A stretch of DNA of 64,000 nucleotides from Hydractinia symbiolongicarpus (Eukaryota > Cnidaria > Hydrozoa > Anthoathecata > Hydractiniidae). The DNA lies in assembly GCF_029227915.1 (NCBI RefSeq), contig NC_079876.1:9426001-9490000 (forward strand), in the 5' to 3' direction. How positions within the stretch are numbered: position 1 is the first letter of the stretch; every line of letters starts with the position of its first letter. Shown here piece by piece: positions 1 through 11,500 of the stretch. Both the position numbers and the translations under genes were made by a program. The notes under the pieces are model-generated. The model saw only the letters and a program-made list of their open reading frames with translations. It had not been told where the DNA came from and searched no databases.

Positions 1-381
1 TTACACAGGGCGCTGCGGTGGCGCTTCACTTAAGTATTTAGATAAATAAGTCATTCTTTACCGTGGGACCAATCCTAGCCGTTATTGCGCGCTGAAGAAA
101 TACAGACAGATTCAAAAAGTACATTTCATTGGCTTTCTAACAGTATCAACCCGTTTGAGTTACAACGGTTGAGTTACATATTCTTACCAAAATGTATTTC
201 GTGATATCTTTACGGTATTACTAGGTTGTATCGCTTTCAACAGTAAAACGATTGACCGTGGAACTTAATTGAACTGATTTTGGGCTGTGACCTTATAAAT
301 GTGAAAGTGAGACGATTGAACTCCAAGAAATAACATTCTTCTTAATTTGACATGATTGCCGCAACTCAGCGATTACACCGG

Positions 382-396
382 GCGCTGTGATAGCGC
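382..396 (+). other. Stem-loop I (example): GCGCT-GTGAT-AGCGC
   Basis: A five-pair perfect inverted repeat with a 5-nt loop lies about 10 bp after the monomer start I use. Most T2, T3, T4, T6, T7 and T8 monomers keep GCGCT and AGCGC while the loop varies (GTGGT, GTGAT, GTGGC). T1 monomers read GCACT/AGCGC, which breaks one pair. T5 keeps four pairs. Whether it forms in vivo is unknown. Confidence 0.7.
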
Positions 397-500
397 TTCA
401 TTTAAAAATTAAGATAAAAAAGTTACTTTTTAACTGTTGGACCAATCCTAGCCGGTAGCGCACGCTGAAGAAATAGCGACAGTTTCAAATACTACATTTC

Positions 501-527
501 ACTGACTTTCTATCGATGTCAGTCAGT
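501..527 (+). other. Stem-loop II, T3 form: ACTGACT / AGTCAGT
   Basis: Seven perfect pairs (501-507 with 521-527) enclose a 13-nt loop containing the palindrome ATCGAT. The same arrangement recurs in the other T3 monomers. Some later copies read AGTTAGT on the right, turning one G-C pair into G-T. Confidence 0.75.
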
Positions 528-1119
528 TTGAGTTACAACGGTTGGGTCACATATTCGTACCAACATGTATTTAGCGATATTTATCTGTTATTACTAGGTC
601 GCATTGCTTTTAACAGTGAAACGATTTGATGTGGGACTTAATTGAACTAACTTTGGATTGTTACCTGCTAAATGTGATAAATGTGACAATTGGACTTCAA
701 GAAATAACATTCAACTTAATTTGACATGATTGCCGGAACTCAGCGATTACACAGGGCGCTGCGGTGGCGCTTCACTTAAGTATTTAGATAAATAAGTCAT
801 TCTTTACCGTGGGACCAATCCTAGCCGTTATTGCGCGCTGAAGAAATACAGACAGATTCAAAAAGTACATTTCATTGACTTTCTAACAGTATCAACCCGT
901 TTGAGTTACAGTGGTTGGGTCACATATTCGTACCAACATGTATTTAGCGATATTTTTCTGATATTACTAGATTGCTTCGCTTTTAACAATGAAACGATTG
1001 ACTGTGGGACTTAATTGAACTAACTTTGGACTGCGACCTGATAAATGTGATAAATAAGACAATTGGACTCCAAGAAATAACATTCTGCTTAATAAGACTT
1101 GTTTGCCTGAACTCAGCGG

Positions 1120-1491
1120 TTACACTGGGCGCTGTGGTAGCGCTTTATTTAACACTTTAGATTAATAAGTCTTTTTTTACTGTGGGACCAATCCTAGCCG
1201 TTATTGCGCGCTGAAGAAATACAGACAGTTTCAAAAAGTACATTTCATTGACTTTCTAACAGTATCAACCCGTTTGAGTTACAACGGTTGAGTCACATAT
1301 TCTTACCAAAATGTATTTCGTGATATCTTTCCGGTATTACTAGGTTGTATCGCTTTCAACAGTGAAACGATTGACCGTGGAACTTAATTGAACTGATTTT
1401 GGGCTGTGACCTTATAAATGTGGAAGTGAGACAATTGAACTCCAAGAAATAACATTCTTCTTAATTTGACATGATTGCCGGAACTCAGCGA
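1120..1491. repeat. Representative monomer, type T2
   Basis: T2 has the head GGGCGCTGTGG followed by CTTTATTTAAAACTTTAG, ATTGCGCGCTGAAG then ATACAGACAG, the block AGTATCAACCCG, and TTACCAAAATGTATTTCGTG. It ends with AATTTGACATGATTGCCGG and is usually 372 bp long. It alternates with T1 to give a dimer of about 745 bp, and it is also the usual monomer in front of the T3-T4-T5-T6 cassette. Confidence 0.93.
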
Positions 1492-1863
1492 TTACACTGG
1501 GCACTGTGGTAGCGCTTCATTTAAAAACTTAGATAAATAAGTCATTATTTACCGTGGGACCAATCCTAGCCGTTATCGCGCGCTGAAGAAATAGCGACAG
1601 TTTCAAAAACTGCATTACATTGACTTTCTAACGGTGTCAGTCCGTTTGAGTTACAATGGTTGGGTCACATATTCGTACCAACATGTATTTAGCGATATTT
1701 TTCTGATATTACTAGATTGCTTCCTTTTAACAATGAAACGATTGACTGTGGGACTTAATTGAACTAACGTTGGACTGCGGCCTGATAAATGTGATAAATA
1801 AGACAATTGGACTATAAGAAATAACATTCTTCTTAATTAGACTTGTTTGCCTGAACTCAGCGA
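1492..1863. repeat. Representative monomer, type T1
   Basis: T1 is recognised by the head GGGCACTGTGG followed by CTTCATTTAAAAACTTAG, the centre TTCAAAAACTGCATTACATT, the block GGTGTCAGTCCG, and GTACCAACATGTATTTAGCG. It ends with TTAATTAGACTTGTTTGCC. The usual length is 373 bp. By eye it differs from T2 at roughly 50 positions, so the two are old, distinct lineages and not noisy copies. A 370-bp sub-lineage has lost three bases in the CTCCAAGAAATAAC segment (monomers starting 3726, 9318, 12662, 27930). Confidence 0.93.
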
Positions 1864-4095
1864 TTACACTGGGCGCTGTGGTAGCGCTTTATTTAAAACT
1901 TTAGATTAATAAGTCTTTTTTTACTGTGAGACCAATCCTAGCCGTTATTGCGCGATGAAGATATACAGACAGTTTCAAAAAGTACATTTCATTGACTTTC
2001 TAACAGTATCAACCCGTTTGAGTTACAACGGTTGAGTCACATATTCTTACCAAAATGTATTTCGTGATATCTTTCCGGTATTACTAGGTTGTATCGCTTT
2101 CAACAGTGAAACGATTGACCGTGGAACTTAATTGAACTGATTTTGGGCTGTGACCTTATAAATGTGAAAGTGAGACAATTGAACTCCAAGAAATAACATT
2201 CTTCTTAATTTGACATGATTGCCGGAACTCAGCAATTACACTGGGCACTGTGGTAGCGCTTCATTTAAAAACTTAGATAAATAAGTCATTCTTTACCGTG
2301 GGACCAATCCTAGCCGTTATCGCGCGCTGAAGAAATAGCGACAGTTTCAAAAACTGCATTACATTGACTTTCTAACGGTGTCAGTCCGTTTGAGTTACAA
2401 TGGTTGGGTCACATATTCGTACCAACATGTATTTAGCGATATTTTTCTGATATTACTAGATTGCTTCGCTTTTAACAATGAAACGATTGACTGTGGGACT
2501 TAATTGAACTAACTTTAGACTGCGACCTGATAAATGTGATAAATAAGACAATTGGACTATAAGAAATAACATTCTTCTTAATTAGACTTGTTTGCCTGAA
2601 CTCAGCGATTAAACTGGGCGCTGTGGTAGCGCTTTATTTAAAACTTTAGATTAATAAGTCTTTTTTTACTGTGGGACCAATCCTAGCCGTTATTGCGCGC
2701 TAAAGAAATACAGACAGTTTCAAAAAGTACATTTCATTGACTTTCTAACAGTATCAACCCGCTGGAGTTACAACGGTTGAGTCACATATTCTTACCAAAA
2801 TGTATTTCGTGATATCTTTCCGGTATTACTAGGTTGTATCGCTTTTTACAGTGAAACGATTGACCGCGGAACTTAATTGAACTGATTTTGGGCTGTGACC
2901 TTATAAATGTGAAGGTGAGACAATTGAACTCCAAGAAATAACATTCTTCTTAATTTGACATGATTGCCGGAACTCAGCGATTACACTGGGCACTGTGGTA
3001 GCGCTTCATTTAAAAACTTAGATAAATAAGTCATTCTTTACCGTGGGACCAATCCTAGCCGTTATTGCGCGCTGAAGAAATAGCGACAGTTTCAAAAACT
3101 GCATTACATTGACTTTCTAACGGTGTCAGTCCGTTTGAGTTACAATGGTTGGGTCACATATTCGTACCAACATGTATTTAGCGATATTTTTCAGATATTA
3201 CTAGATTGCTTCGCTTTTAACAATGAAACGATTGACTGTGGGACTTAATTGAACTAACTTTGGACTGCGACCTGATAAAATTGATAAATAAGACAATTGG
3301 ACTCCAAGAAATAACATTCTTCTTAATTAGACTTGTTTGCCTGAACTCAGCGATTACACTGGGCGCTGTGGCAGCGCTTTATTTAAAACTTTAGATTAAT
3401 AAGTCTTTTTTTACTGTTGGACCAATCCTAGCCGTTATTGCGCGCTAAAGAAATACAGACAGTTTCAAAAAGTACATTTCATTGACTTTCTAACAGTATC
3501 AACCCGTTTGAGTTACAACGGTTGAGTCACATATTCTTACCAAAATGTATTTCGTGATATCTTTCCGGTATTACTAGGTTGTATCGCTTTCAACAGTGAA
3601 ACGATTGACCGTGGAACTTAATTGAACTGATTTTGGGCTGTGACCTTATAAATGTGAAAGTGAGACAATTGAACTCCAAGAAATAACATTCTTCTTAATT
3701 TGACATGATTGCCGGAACTCAGCGATTACACTGGGCACTGTGGTAGCGCTTCATTTAAAAACTTAGATAAATAAGTCATTATTTACCGTGGTACCAATCC
3801 TAGCCGTTATCGCGCGCTGAAGAAATAGCGACAGTTTCAAAAACTGCATTACATTGACTTTCTAACGGTGTCAGTCCGTTTGAGTTACAATGGTTGGGTC
3901 ACATATTCGTACCAACATGTATTTAGCGATATTTTTCAGATATTACTAGATTGCTTCGCTTTTAACAATGAAACGATTGACTGTGGGACTTAATTGAACT
4001 AACTTCGGACTGCGACCTGATAAATGTGATAAATAAGACAATTGGACTCCAAATAACATTCTTCTTAATTAGACTTGTTTGCCTGAACTCAGCGA

Positions 4096-4468
4096 TTACA
4101 CTGGGCGCTGTGGTAGCGCTTTATTTAAAAATTCAGATTAATAAGTCTTTTTATACTGTGGGACCAATCCTAGCCGTTATCGCGCGCTGAAGAAATAGCG
4201 ACAGTTTCAAAAACTGCATTACATTGACTTTCTAACGGTGTCAGTCTGTTTGAGTTACAATGGTTGGGTCACATATTTGTACCAACATGTATTTAGCGAT
4301 ATTTTTCTGATATTACTAGATTGCTTCGCTTTTAACAATGAAACGATTGACTGTGGGACTTAGTTGAACTAACTTTGGACTGCGACCTGATAAATGTGAT
4401 AAATAAGACAATTGGACTCCAATAAATAACATTCTTCTTAATTAGACTTGTTTGCCTGAACTCAGCGA
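4096..4468. repeat. Representative monomer, type T8
   Basis: T8 joins a T2-like head (CGCTTTATTTAAAAATTCAG, ATTAATAAGTC) to a T1-like body (TTATCGCGCGCTGAAG, CTGCATTACATT, GGTGTCAGT) and a T1 tail. Length is 373 bp. It is common from 9.7 kb onward and may have arisen by exchange between T2 and T1 in the first 60-80 bp. This is an inference from shared blocks. Confidence 0.82.
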
Positions 4469-4841
4469 TTAGACTGGGCGCTGTGGCAGCGCTTTATTTA
4501 AAACTTTAGATTAATAAGTCTTTTTTTACTGTGGGACCAATCCTAGCCGTTATTGCGCGCTGAAGAAATACAGACAGTTTCAAAAAGTACATTTCATTGG
4601 CTTTCTAACAGTATCAACCCGTTTTGAGTTACAACGGTTGAGTTACATATTCTTACCAAAATGTATTTCGTGATATCTTTACGGTATTACTAGGTTGTAT
4701 CGCTTTCAACAGTAATACGATTGACCGTGGAACTTAATTGAACTGATTTTGGGCTGTGACCTTATAAATGTGAAAGTGAGACAATTGAACTCCAAGAAAT
4801 AACATTCTTCTTAATTTGACATGATTGCCGCAACTCAGCGA

Positions 4842-5215
4842 TTACACCGGGCGCTGTGATAGCGCTTCATTTAAAAATTAAGATAAAAAAGTTACTTTTT
4901 AACTGTTGGACCAATCCTAGCCGGTAGCGCACGCTGAAGAAATAGCGACAGTTTCAAATACTACATTTCACTGACTTTCTATCGATGTCAGTCAGTTTGA
5001 GTTACAACGGTTGGGTCGCATATTCGTACCAACATGTATTTAGCGATATTTATCTGTTATTACTAGGTCACATTGCTTTTAACAGTGAAACGATTTGATG
5101 TGGGACTTAATTGAACTAACTTTGGATTGTTACCTGCTAAATGTGATAAATGTGACAATTGGACTTCAAGAAATAACATTCATCTTAATTTGACATGAAT
5201 GCCGGAACTCAGCGA
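4842..5215. repeat. Representative monomer, type T3
   Basis: T3 begins CACCGGGCGCTGTGATAGCG. It carries GGTAGCGCACGCTG, CTATCGATGTCAGTCAG and GGATTGTTACCTGCTAAATG, and is normally 374 bp. Monomer 2 (373-746) is nearly identical although almost 4.5 kb away. A 365-bp variant (10433 and 13777) has lost about nine bases in the tract after CTGCTAAATGTG. T3 contains the perfect seven-pair stem ACTGACT/AGTCAGT listed separately. Confidence 0.92.
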
Positions 5216-5587
5216 TTACACTGGGCGCTGTGGTAGCGCTTCATTTAAAAATTTAGATGAATAAGTAATTTTTTACTGTGGGACCAATCCTAGCCGTTAT
5301 CCCGCGCTGAAGAAATAGAGACAGTTTCAAACACTACATTTCATTGACTTTCTAACAGTGTCAATCCGTTTGTGTTACAACGGTGAAGTCACATATTCGT
5401 ACCAACATGTATTTCGTGATATCTTTCCGGTATTACTAGGTTGTTTCTCTTTTAACAGTGAAACGATTGACTGTGGGTCTTAATTGAACTGATTTTGGGC
5501 TGTAATCTTATAATTGAAAAAGTAAGACAATTGGACTCCAAAAAATAACATTCTTCTTAATTTGACATGATTGCCGCAACTCAGCGA
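5216..5587. repeat. Representative monomer, type T4
   Basis: T4 is marked by TTTAGATGAATAAGTAATTT, TTATCCCGCGCTG, AACACTACATTTCATTGAC, the block AGTGTCAATCCGTTTGTG, GGTGAAGTCAC, and TCTTATAATTGAAAAAGTAA. Length is usually 372 bp. It almost always lies between T3 and T5. A sub-lineage with CAATTGTGTTGCAACGG is confined to roughly 28.7-31.9 kb (28673, 30160, 31651) and shows local amplification. Confidence 0.92.
5343..5365 (+). other. Stem-loop II, T4 form: ATTGAC / GTCAAT
   Basis: Six perfect pairs with an 11-nt loop occur at the equivalent place in T4. The right arm is shifted three bases left relative to T3 and T5. T1 has ATTGAC/GTCAGT, which is the same stem with one G-T pair. T2 keeps only TTGA/TCAA. 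Confidence 0.65.
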
Positions 5588-5962
5588 TTACACTGGTCGC
5601 TGTGGTAGCGCTTCATTTGAAAATTAGGATAAATAAAGTCACTTTTTAGCCGTGGGACGAATCCTACCCGTTAGCGCGCGCTGAAGAAATAGAGACAATT
5701 TCAAATACTACTTTTCACGGACTTTCTATCGATGTCAGTCCGTTTGAGTTACAACGGTTGGGTCACATATTCGTACCAACATGCATTTGGCGATATTTAT
5801 CTGATATTACTAGGTTGCATCGCTTTTAACAGTGAAACGATTGAATGTGGGACTTAATTGAACTAACTTTGGACTGTGACCTGAAACATGTGATAAATGA
5901 GGCAATTGGACTCCAAGAAATAACATTCATCTTAATTTGACATGATTGCCGGAACTCGGCGA
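5588..5962. repeat. Representative monomer, type T5
   Basis: T5 is the longest type at 375 bp. It has ACTGGTCGCTGTGG, CTTCATTTGAAAATTAAG (AGG here), GGGACGAATCCTACCCG in place of the common GGACCAATCCTAGCCG, CTTTTCACGGACTTTC, ATGCATTTGGCG and ATACATGTGATAAATGAGGC. It ends with GGAACTCGGCGATT. The CCAAT pentamer of the other types is CGAAT here. It contains the seven-pair stem ACGGACT/AGTCCGT. Confidence 0.92.
5717..5743 (+). other. Stem-loop II, T5 form: ACGGACT / AGTCCGT
   Basis: This is the same position, loop size and loop sequence as in T3, but the third pair is G-C where T3 has T-A. Both arms have changed together, so all seven pairs are kept. The loop tolerates changes in other T5 copies (TTTTATAGATGTC), while most copies leave the arms intact. 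Confidence 0.75.
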
Positions 5963-6335
5963 TTACACTGGGCGCTGTGGTAGCGCTTCATTTAAAAATT
6001 TATATAAATAAGTCATTCTTTACCGTGGGACCAATCTTAGCCGTTATCGCGCGCTGAAGAAATAGCGACAGTTTCAAAAACTGCATTACATTGACTTTCT
6101 AACGGTGTCAGTTCGTTAGAGTTACAATGGTTGGGTCACATATTCGTACCAACATGTATTTAGCGATATTTTTCTGATATTACTAGATTGCTTCGCTTTT
6201 AACAATGAAACGATTGACTGTGGGACTTCATTGAACTAACTTTGGACTGTGACCTGATAAATGTGACAAATGAGACAATTGGACTCCAAGAAATAACATT
6301 CATCTTAATTTGACATGATTGCCGGACCTCAGCGA
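5963..6335. repeat. Representative monomer, type T6
   Basis: T6 has a T1-like body with AAAATTTATATAAATAAGTC near the start, GTGTCAGTTCG in the middle, ACTGTGACCTGATAAATGTG, and a tail containing GCCGGACCTCAGCG. Length is 373 bp. It normally follows T5 and closes the T3-T4-T5-T6 cassette. In later copies its tail is often replaced by the T1 tail TTAATTAGACTTG (30907, 32399). Confidence 0.88.
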
Positions 6336-6707
6336 TTCCACTGGGCGCTGTGGTAGCGCTTCATTTAAAAATTTAGATTAATAAGTCTTTTTTTACTGTG
6401 GGACCAATCCTAGCCGTTATCGCGCGCTGAAGAAATAGCGACAGTTTCAAAACTGCATTACATTGACTTTCTAACGGTGTCAGTCCGTTTGAGTTACAAT
6501 GGTTGGGTCACATATTTGTACCAACATGTATTTAGCGATATTTTTCTGATATTACTAGATTGCTTCGCTTTTAACAATGAAACGATTGACTGTGGGACTT
6601 AATTGAACTAACTTTGGACTGCGACCTGATAAATGTGATAAATAAGACAATTGGACTTCAATAAATAGCATTCTTCTTAATTAGACTTGTTTGCCTGAAC
6701 TCAGCAA

Positions 6708-8573
6708 TTACACTGGGCGCTGCGGCAGCGCTTTATTTTAAACTTTAGATTAATAAGTCTTTTTTTTACTGTGGGACGAATCCTAGCCGTTATTGCGCGC
6801 TGAAGAAATACAGACAGTTTCAAAAAGTACATTTCATTGACTTTCTAACAGTATCAACCCGTTTGAGTTACAACGGTTGAGTCACATATTCTTACCAAAA
6901 TGTATTTCGTAATATCTTTCCGGTATTACTAGGTTGTATCGCTTTCAACAGTGAAACGATTGACCGTGGAACTTAATTGAACTGATTTTGGGCTGTGACC
7001 TTATAAATGTGAAAGTGACACAATTGAACTCCAAGAAATAACATTCTTCTTGATTTGACATGATTGCCGCAACTCAGCGATTACACCGGGCGCTGTGATA
7101 GCGCTTCATTTAAAAATTAAGATAAAAAAGTTACTTTTTAACTGTTGGACCAATCCTAGCCGGTAGCGCACGCTGAAGAAATAGCGACAGTTTCAAATAC
7201 TACATTTCATTGACTTTCTAACAGTGTCAATCCGTTTGTGTTACAACGGTGAAGTCACATATTCGTACCAACATGTATTTCGTGATATCTTTCCGGTATT
7301 ATTAGGTTGTTTCTCTTTTAACAGTGAAACGATTGACTGTGGGTCTTAATTGAACTGATTTTGGGCTGTAATCTTATAATTGAAAAAGTAAGACAATTGG
7401 ACTCCAAAAAATAACATTCTTCTTAATTTGACATGATTGCCGCAACTCAGCGATTACACTGGTCGCTGTGGTAGCGCTTCATTTGAAAATTAGGATAAAT
7501 AAAGTCACTTTTTAGCCGTGGGACGAATCCTACCCGTTAGCGCGCGCTGAAGAAATAGAGACAATTTCAAATACTACTTTTCACGGACTTTCTATCGATG
7601 TCAGTCCGTTTGAGTTACAACGGTTGGGTCACATATTCGTACCAACATGCATTTGGCGATATTTATCTGATATTACTAGGTTGCATCGCTTTTAACAGTG
7701 AAACGATTGAATGTGGGACTTAATTGAACTAACTTTGGACTGTGACCTGATACATGTGATAAATGAGGCAATTGGACTCCAAGAAATAACATTCATCTTA
7801 ATTTGACATGATTGCCGGAACTCGGCGATTACACTGGGCGCTGTGGTAGCGCTTCATTTAAAAATTTATATAAATAAGTCATTCTTTACCGTGGGACCAA
7901 TCTTAGCCGTTATCGCGCGCTGAAGAAATAGCGACAGTTTCAAAAACTGCATTACATTGACTTTCTAACGGTGTCAGTTCGTTAGAGTTACAATGGTTGG
8001 GTCACATATTCGTACCAACATGTATTTAGCGATATTTTTCTGATATTACTAGATTGCTTCGCTTTTAACAATGAAACGATTGACTGTGGGACTTCATTGA
8101 ACTAACTTTGGACTGTGACCTGATAAATGTGACAAATGAGACAATTGGACTCCAAGAAATAACATTCATCTTAATTTGACATGATTGCCGGACCTCAGCG
8201 ATTACACTGGGCGCTGTGGTAGCGCTTCATTTAAAAATTTAGATTAATAAGTCTTTTTTTACTGTGGGACCAATCCTAGCCGTTATCGCGCGCTGAAGAA
8301 ATAGCGACAGTTTCAAAACTGCATTACATTGACTTTCTAACGGTGTCAGTCCGTTTGAGTTACAATGGTTGGGTCACATATTTGTACCAACATGTATTTA
8401 GCGATATTTTTCTGATATTACTAGATTGCTTCGCTTTTAACAATGAAACGATTGACTGTGGGACTTAATTGAACTAACTTTGGACTGCGACCTGATAAAT
8501 GTGATAAATAAGACAATTGGACTTCAATAAATAACATTCTTCTTAATTAGACTTGTTTGCCTGAACTCAGCAA
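6708..8573. repeat. Duplicated 5-mer: T2, T3/T4 hybrid, T5, T6, T8 (monomers 19-23)
   Basis: Starts are 6708, 7081, 7454, 7829 and 8202. The motif ACTGGTCGCTG at about 5593 recurs at about 7459, a shift of 1866 bp or five monomers. Monomer 20 begins as T3 and becomes T4 between about 7196 and 7212. That is the junction expected from unequal crossing-over between a T3 and a T4 monomer. Both copies share the T8 monomer with TTCAAAACTGCATT (one A fewer) and the CGAAT variant in the following T2. Confidence 0.88.
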
Positions 8574-11500
8574 TTACACTGGGCGCTGCGGCAGCGCTTT
8601 ATTTTAAACTTTAGATTAATAAGTCTTTTTTTACTGTGGGACGAATCCTAGCCGTTATTGCGCGCTGAAGAAATACAGACAGTTTCAAAAAGTACATTTC
8701 ATTGACTTTCTAACAGTATCAACCCATTTGAGTTACAGCGGTTGAGTCACATATTCTTACCAAAATGTATTTCGTGATATCTTTCCGGTATTACTAGGTT
8801 GTATCGCTTTTAACAGTGAAACGATTGACCGCGGAACTTAATTGAACTGATTTTGGGCTGTGACCTTATAAATGTGAAAGTGAGACAATTGAACTCCAAG
8901 AAATAACATTCTTCTTAATTTGACATGATTGCCGGAACTCAGCGATTAAACTGGGCACTGTGGTAGCGCTTCATTTAAACACTTAGATAAATAAGTCATT
9001 CTTTACCGTGGTACCAATCCTAGCTGTTATCGCGCGCTGAAGAAATAGCAACAGTTTCAAAAAGTACATTTCATTGACTTTCTAACAGTATCAACCCATT
9101 TGAGTTACAACGGTTGAGTCACATATTCTTACCAAAATGTATTTCGTCATATCTTTCCGGTATTACTAGGTTGTATCGCTTTTAACAGTGAAACGATTGA
9201 CCGCGGAACTTAATTGAACTGATTTTGGGCTGTGACCTTATAAATGTGAAAGTGAGACAATTGAACTCCAAGAAATAACATTCTTCTTAATTTGACATGA
9301 TTGCCGGAACTCAGCGATTACACTGGGCACTGTGGTAGCGCTTCATTTAAAAAGTTAGATAAATAAGTCATTTTTTACCGTGGTACCAATCCTAGCCGTT
9401 ATCGCGCGCTGAAGAAATAGCGACAGTTTCAAAAACTGCATTACATTGACTTTCTAACGGTGTCAGTCCGTTTGAGTTACAATGGTTGGGTCACATATTT
9501 GTACCAACATGTATTTAGCGATATTTTTCTGATATTACTAGATTGCTTCGCTTTTAACAATGAAACGATTGACTGTGGGACTTAATTGAACTAACTTCAG
9601 ACTGCGACCTGATAAATGTGATAAATAAGACAATTGGACTCCAAATAACATTCTTCTTAATTAGACTTGTTTGCCTGAACTCAGCGATTACACTGGGCGC
9701 TGTGGTAGCGCTTTATTTAAAAATTTAGATTAATAAGTCTTTTTTTACTGTGGGACCAATCCTAGCCATTATCGCGCGCTGAAAAAATAGCGACAGTTTC
9801 CAAAACAGCATTACATTGACTTTCTAACGGTGTCAGTCCGTTTGAGTTACAATGGTTGGGTCACATATTTGTACCAACATGTATTTAGCGATATTTTTCT
9901 GATATTACTAGATTGCTTCGCTTTTAACAATGAAACGATTGACTGTGGGACTTAATTTAAATAACTTTGGACTGCGACCTGATAAATGTGATAAATAAGA
10001 CAATTGGACTCCAAGAATTAACATTCTTCTTAATTAGACTTGTTTGCCTGAACTCAGCGATTACACTGGGCGCTGTGGTAGCGCTTTATTTAAAAGTTTA
10101 GATTAATAAGTCTTTTTTCACTGTGGGACCAATCCTAGCCGTTATTGCGCGCTGAAGAAATACAGACAGTTTCAAAAAGTACATTTCATTGACTTTCTAA
10201 CAGTATCAACCCGTTTGAGTTACAACGGTTGAGTCACATATTCTTACCAAAATGCATTTCGTGATATCTTTCCGGTATTACTAGGTTGTATCGCTTTCAA
10301 CAGTGAAACGATTGACCGTGGAACTTAATTGAACTTATTTTGGGCTGTGACCTTATAAATGTGAAAGTGACACAATTGAACTCCAAGAAATAACATTCTT
10401 CTTGATTTGACATGATTGCCGCAACTCAGCGATTACACCGGGCGCTGTGATAGCGCTTCATTTAAAAATTAAGATAAAAAAGTTACTTTTTAACTGTTGG
10501 ACCAATCCTAGCCGGTAGCGCACGCTGAAGAAATAGCGACAGTTTCAAATACTACATTTCACTGACTTTCTCTCGATGTCAGTCAGTTTGAGTTCCAACA
10601 GTTGGGTCACATATTCGTACCAACATGTATTTAGCGATATTTATCTGTTATTACTAGGTCGCATTGCTTTTAACAGTGAAACGATTTGATGTGGGACTTA
10701 ATTGAACTAACTTTGGATTGTTACCTGCTAAATGTGACAATTGGACTTCAAGAAATAACATTCATCTTAATTTGACATGATTGCCGGAACTCAGCGATTA
10801 CACTGGGCGCTGTGGTAGCGCTTCATTTAAAAACTTAGATGAATAAGTAATTGTTTACTGTGGGACCAATCCTAGCCGTTATCCCGCGCCGAAGAAATAG
10901 AAACAGTTTCAAACACTACATTTTATTGACTTTCTAACAGTGTCAATCCGTTTGTGTTACAACGGTGAAGTCACATATTCGTACCAACATGTGATTCGTC
11001 ATATCTTTCCGGTATTACTAGGTTGTTTCTCTTTTAACAGTGAAACGATTGACTGTGGGACTTAATTGAACAGATTTTGGGCTGTAATCTTATAATTGAA
11101 AAAGTAAGACAATTGGACTCCAAGAAATAACATTCTTCTTAATTTGACATGATTGCCGCAACTCAGCGATTACACTGGTCGCTGTGGTAGCGCTTCATTT
11201 GAAAATTAAGATAAATAAAGTCACTTTTTAGCGGTGGGACGAATCCTACCCGTTAGCGCGCGCTGAAGAAATAGAGACAATTTCAAATACTACTTTTCAC
11301 GGGCTTTCTATCGATGTCAGTTCCTTTGAGTTACAACGGTTGGGTCACATATTCGTACCAACATGCATTTGGCGATATTTATCTGATATTACTAGGTTGC
11401 ATCACTTTTAGCAGTGAAACGATTGAATGTGGGACTTAATTGAACTAACTTTGGACTGTGACCTGATACATGTGATAAATGAGGCAATTGGACTCCAAGA

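Larger units (their letters stand above)
1..1119. repeat. Monomers 1-3: T2, T3, T2/T1 hybrid with divergent head
   Basis: Starts are 1, 373 and 747. Monomers 1 and 3 share a head found nowhere else in the window: ACAGGGCGCTGCGGTGGCGC, then CTTCACTTAAGTATTTAG. Monomer 1 continues as T2. Monomer 3 continues as T2 and then changes to T1 between about 897 and 918. This is evidence of a two-monomer (746-bp) duplication followed by exchange. Confidence 0.85.
1120..4468. repeat. T2-T1 dimer run (monomers 4-12)
   Basis: T2 starts are 1120, 1864, 2609 and 3354. T1 starts are 1492, 2236, 2981 and 3726. A T8 monomer at 4096 closes the run. The dimer period is 744-745 bp, so this is a two-monomer HOR. 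Dimers resemble each other much more than T1 resembles T2. Small private changes, such as CCCGCTGGAG at about 2758 and TTTTTCAGATATTAC in monomers 9 and 11, mark sub-lineages that recur elsewhere. Confidence 0.9.
4469..6707. repeat. Cassette T2-T3-T4-T5-T6-T8 (monomers 13-18)
   Basis: Starts are 4469, 4842, 5216, 5588, 5963 and 6336. This is the first complete example of the T2-T3-T4-T5-T6 order and serves as the reference cassette. The stretch from the middle of the T4 monomer onward is duplicated immediately downstream with a shift of 1866 bp. Confidence 0.88.

Noticed and set aside
1318-1335. TTCGTGATATCTTTCCGG in T2 resembles the start of a CENP-B box
   Set aside because: The known box needs CGGG after TTCGNNNNANN. 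Here that position reads TTTC, so the essential core is missing.
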